Shown here piece after piece: positions 5,325 through 5,743 of a stretch of DNA of 5,743 nt. Positions within the stretch are counted from its first letter, which is position 1; each line of letters opens with the position of its first letter. The notes beneath the pieces were generated by a model that did not search any database, was not told where the DNA came from, and was given only the letters and a program-made list of their open reading frames with translations. Origin of the DNA: Bryobacterales bacterium (GTDB taxonomy: Bacteria > Acidobacteriota > Terriglobia > Bryobacterales > Bryobacteraceae); contig PLMF01000435.1 in NCBI GenBank assembly GCA_003142355.1, positions 17,226 through 22,968 on the forward strand. Reading direction: 5' to 3'. The position numbers and the translations under genes are program-made.

Positions 5325-5743
5325 ATGGCCCCCCCCGGACATCAAAGGCAGGATGCGCGCTCCTTGGCTGAGGTCCATGCCAGCGTCGGAACCTCCCAGG
5401 TGTCTTTCTGGCGGCGCATGTTCGCCTTTGCCGGCCCCGCCTACCTCATCAGCGTCGGCTACATGGATCCGGGCAATTGGGCCACCGATCTCGAAGGCGG
5501 CGCGCGTTTTGGTTACCAACTCATCTGGGTGCTGGTCATGTCCAACGCCATGGCCATCCTGCTCCAGACCTTGAGCGCGCGCCTGGGGATTGTAAGCGGC
5601 CGCGACCTGGCGCAGGCCTGCCGCGAGACCTATCCGCGGATCATGAACCTGGCCCTCTGGGCCTTGTGCGAAATCGCCGTCGCGGCCTGCGATCTGGCGG
5701 AAGTTCTCGGCGCCGCCATCGCCCTCAACCTGCTGTTCCACAT
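5325..5743 (+). CDS. mntH: NRAMP-family divalent metal (Mn2+/Fe2+) transporter, 3' end outside window
   Basis: NRAMP proteins use the proton gradient to import Mn2+, Fe2+ and related ions across the cytoplasmic membrane. The 139 visible codons hold a cytoplasmic N-terminus ([11 protein letters not shown]), then TM1 with [24 protein letters not shown], where D48 and N51 are the metal-binding residues of the DPGN motif. A second membrane span with [31 protein letters not shown] follows, then TM3 with [24 protein letters not shown]. The ATG at 5325 gives the family-like N-terminus; no Shine-Dalgarno is seen. An 8-C tract (5329-5336) lies in codons 2-4, an odd place that could be slippage-prone. 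The gene is divergent from hypC across 64 bp; a transporter that can carry iron beside a [NiFe]-hydrogenase factor is suggestive, but they may be unrelated. The gene symbol follows the bacterial family name. Confidence 0.95.
   Translation, partial: MAPPGHQRQDARSLAEVHASVGTSQVSFWRRMFAFAGPAYLISVGYMDPGNWATDLEGGARFGYQLIWVLVMSNAMAILLQTLSARLGIVSGRDLAQACRETYPRIMNLALWALCEIAVAACDLAEVLGAAIALNLLFH

Noticed and set aside
5261..5326. 22-residue N-terminal extension of HypC
   Set aside because: HypC proteins need Cys at position 2 directly after the start Met. Only the ATG at 5260 provides this, and it has a ribosome binding site.
5690..5720. Cys instead of Thr in the NRAMP TM3 motif ([10 protein letters not shown] versus ATDLAE)
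   Set aside because: As I recall, ACDLAE is the ordinary form in a large clade of bacterial NRAMP transporters, so it is not a notable change.

Overview
The window looks like chromosomal DNA from a GC-rich member of the Acidobacteriota, most likely the Solibacter/Bryobacter branch. The clue is the large secreted protein at 2337-4475. It carries the 'Solibacter uncharacterised C-terminal domain' (TIGR03437-type) sequence style and the Thr/Ser/Gly-rich beta modules that recur in exported proteins of that lineage. The small cupin, the Tat-exported fucosidase with a C-terminal discoidin domain and the NRAMP N-terminus also fit. The assignment rests on remembered family styles, not on a search.

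Left part (3-2291, all + strand). A 5'-truncated polytopic membrane protein is followed 10 bp later by a small cupin, which overlaps by 1 nt the start of a GH29 alpha-L-fucosidase. These three look like one transcription unit. The fucosidase is broken. Its Tat signal and N-terminal catalytic part (1107 to ~1505) are in frame 3, the nucleophile region (~1505 to ~1720) is in frame 2, and the last catalytic stretch plus the F5/8 type C domain (~1722-2291) are in frame 3 again. At both junctions a conserved block of the enzyme is missing.

Middle (2292-4588). A candidate promoter overlaps the fucosidase tail, and a strong ribosome binding site precedes a 712-residue secreted beta-rich protein. A GC-rich, hairpin-filled intergenic region follows. 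It includes a perfect 20-bp palindrome and a second palindrome that overlaps it.

Right part (4589-5743). A 142-residue protein of unknown function (+) converges on hypC (-), a [NiFe]-hydrogenase maturation chaperone, and their coding ends overlap by 24 bp. A 64-bp intergenic region then separates hypC from a divergent, 3'-truncated NRAMP metal transporter (mntH-like). The same 14-nt sequence lies just upstream of both the unknown gene and hypC, in the same orientation relative to each. This hints at a shared promoter or control element. No other hydrogenase genes are visible.

I see no tRNA, rRNA, CRISPR array, insertion sequence or phage gene. No clear new multi-gene system is present. The most useful leads are the twice-deleted fucosidase and the convergent unknown-gene/hypC pair with its shared leader motif.
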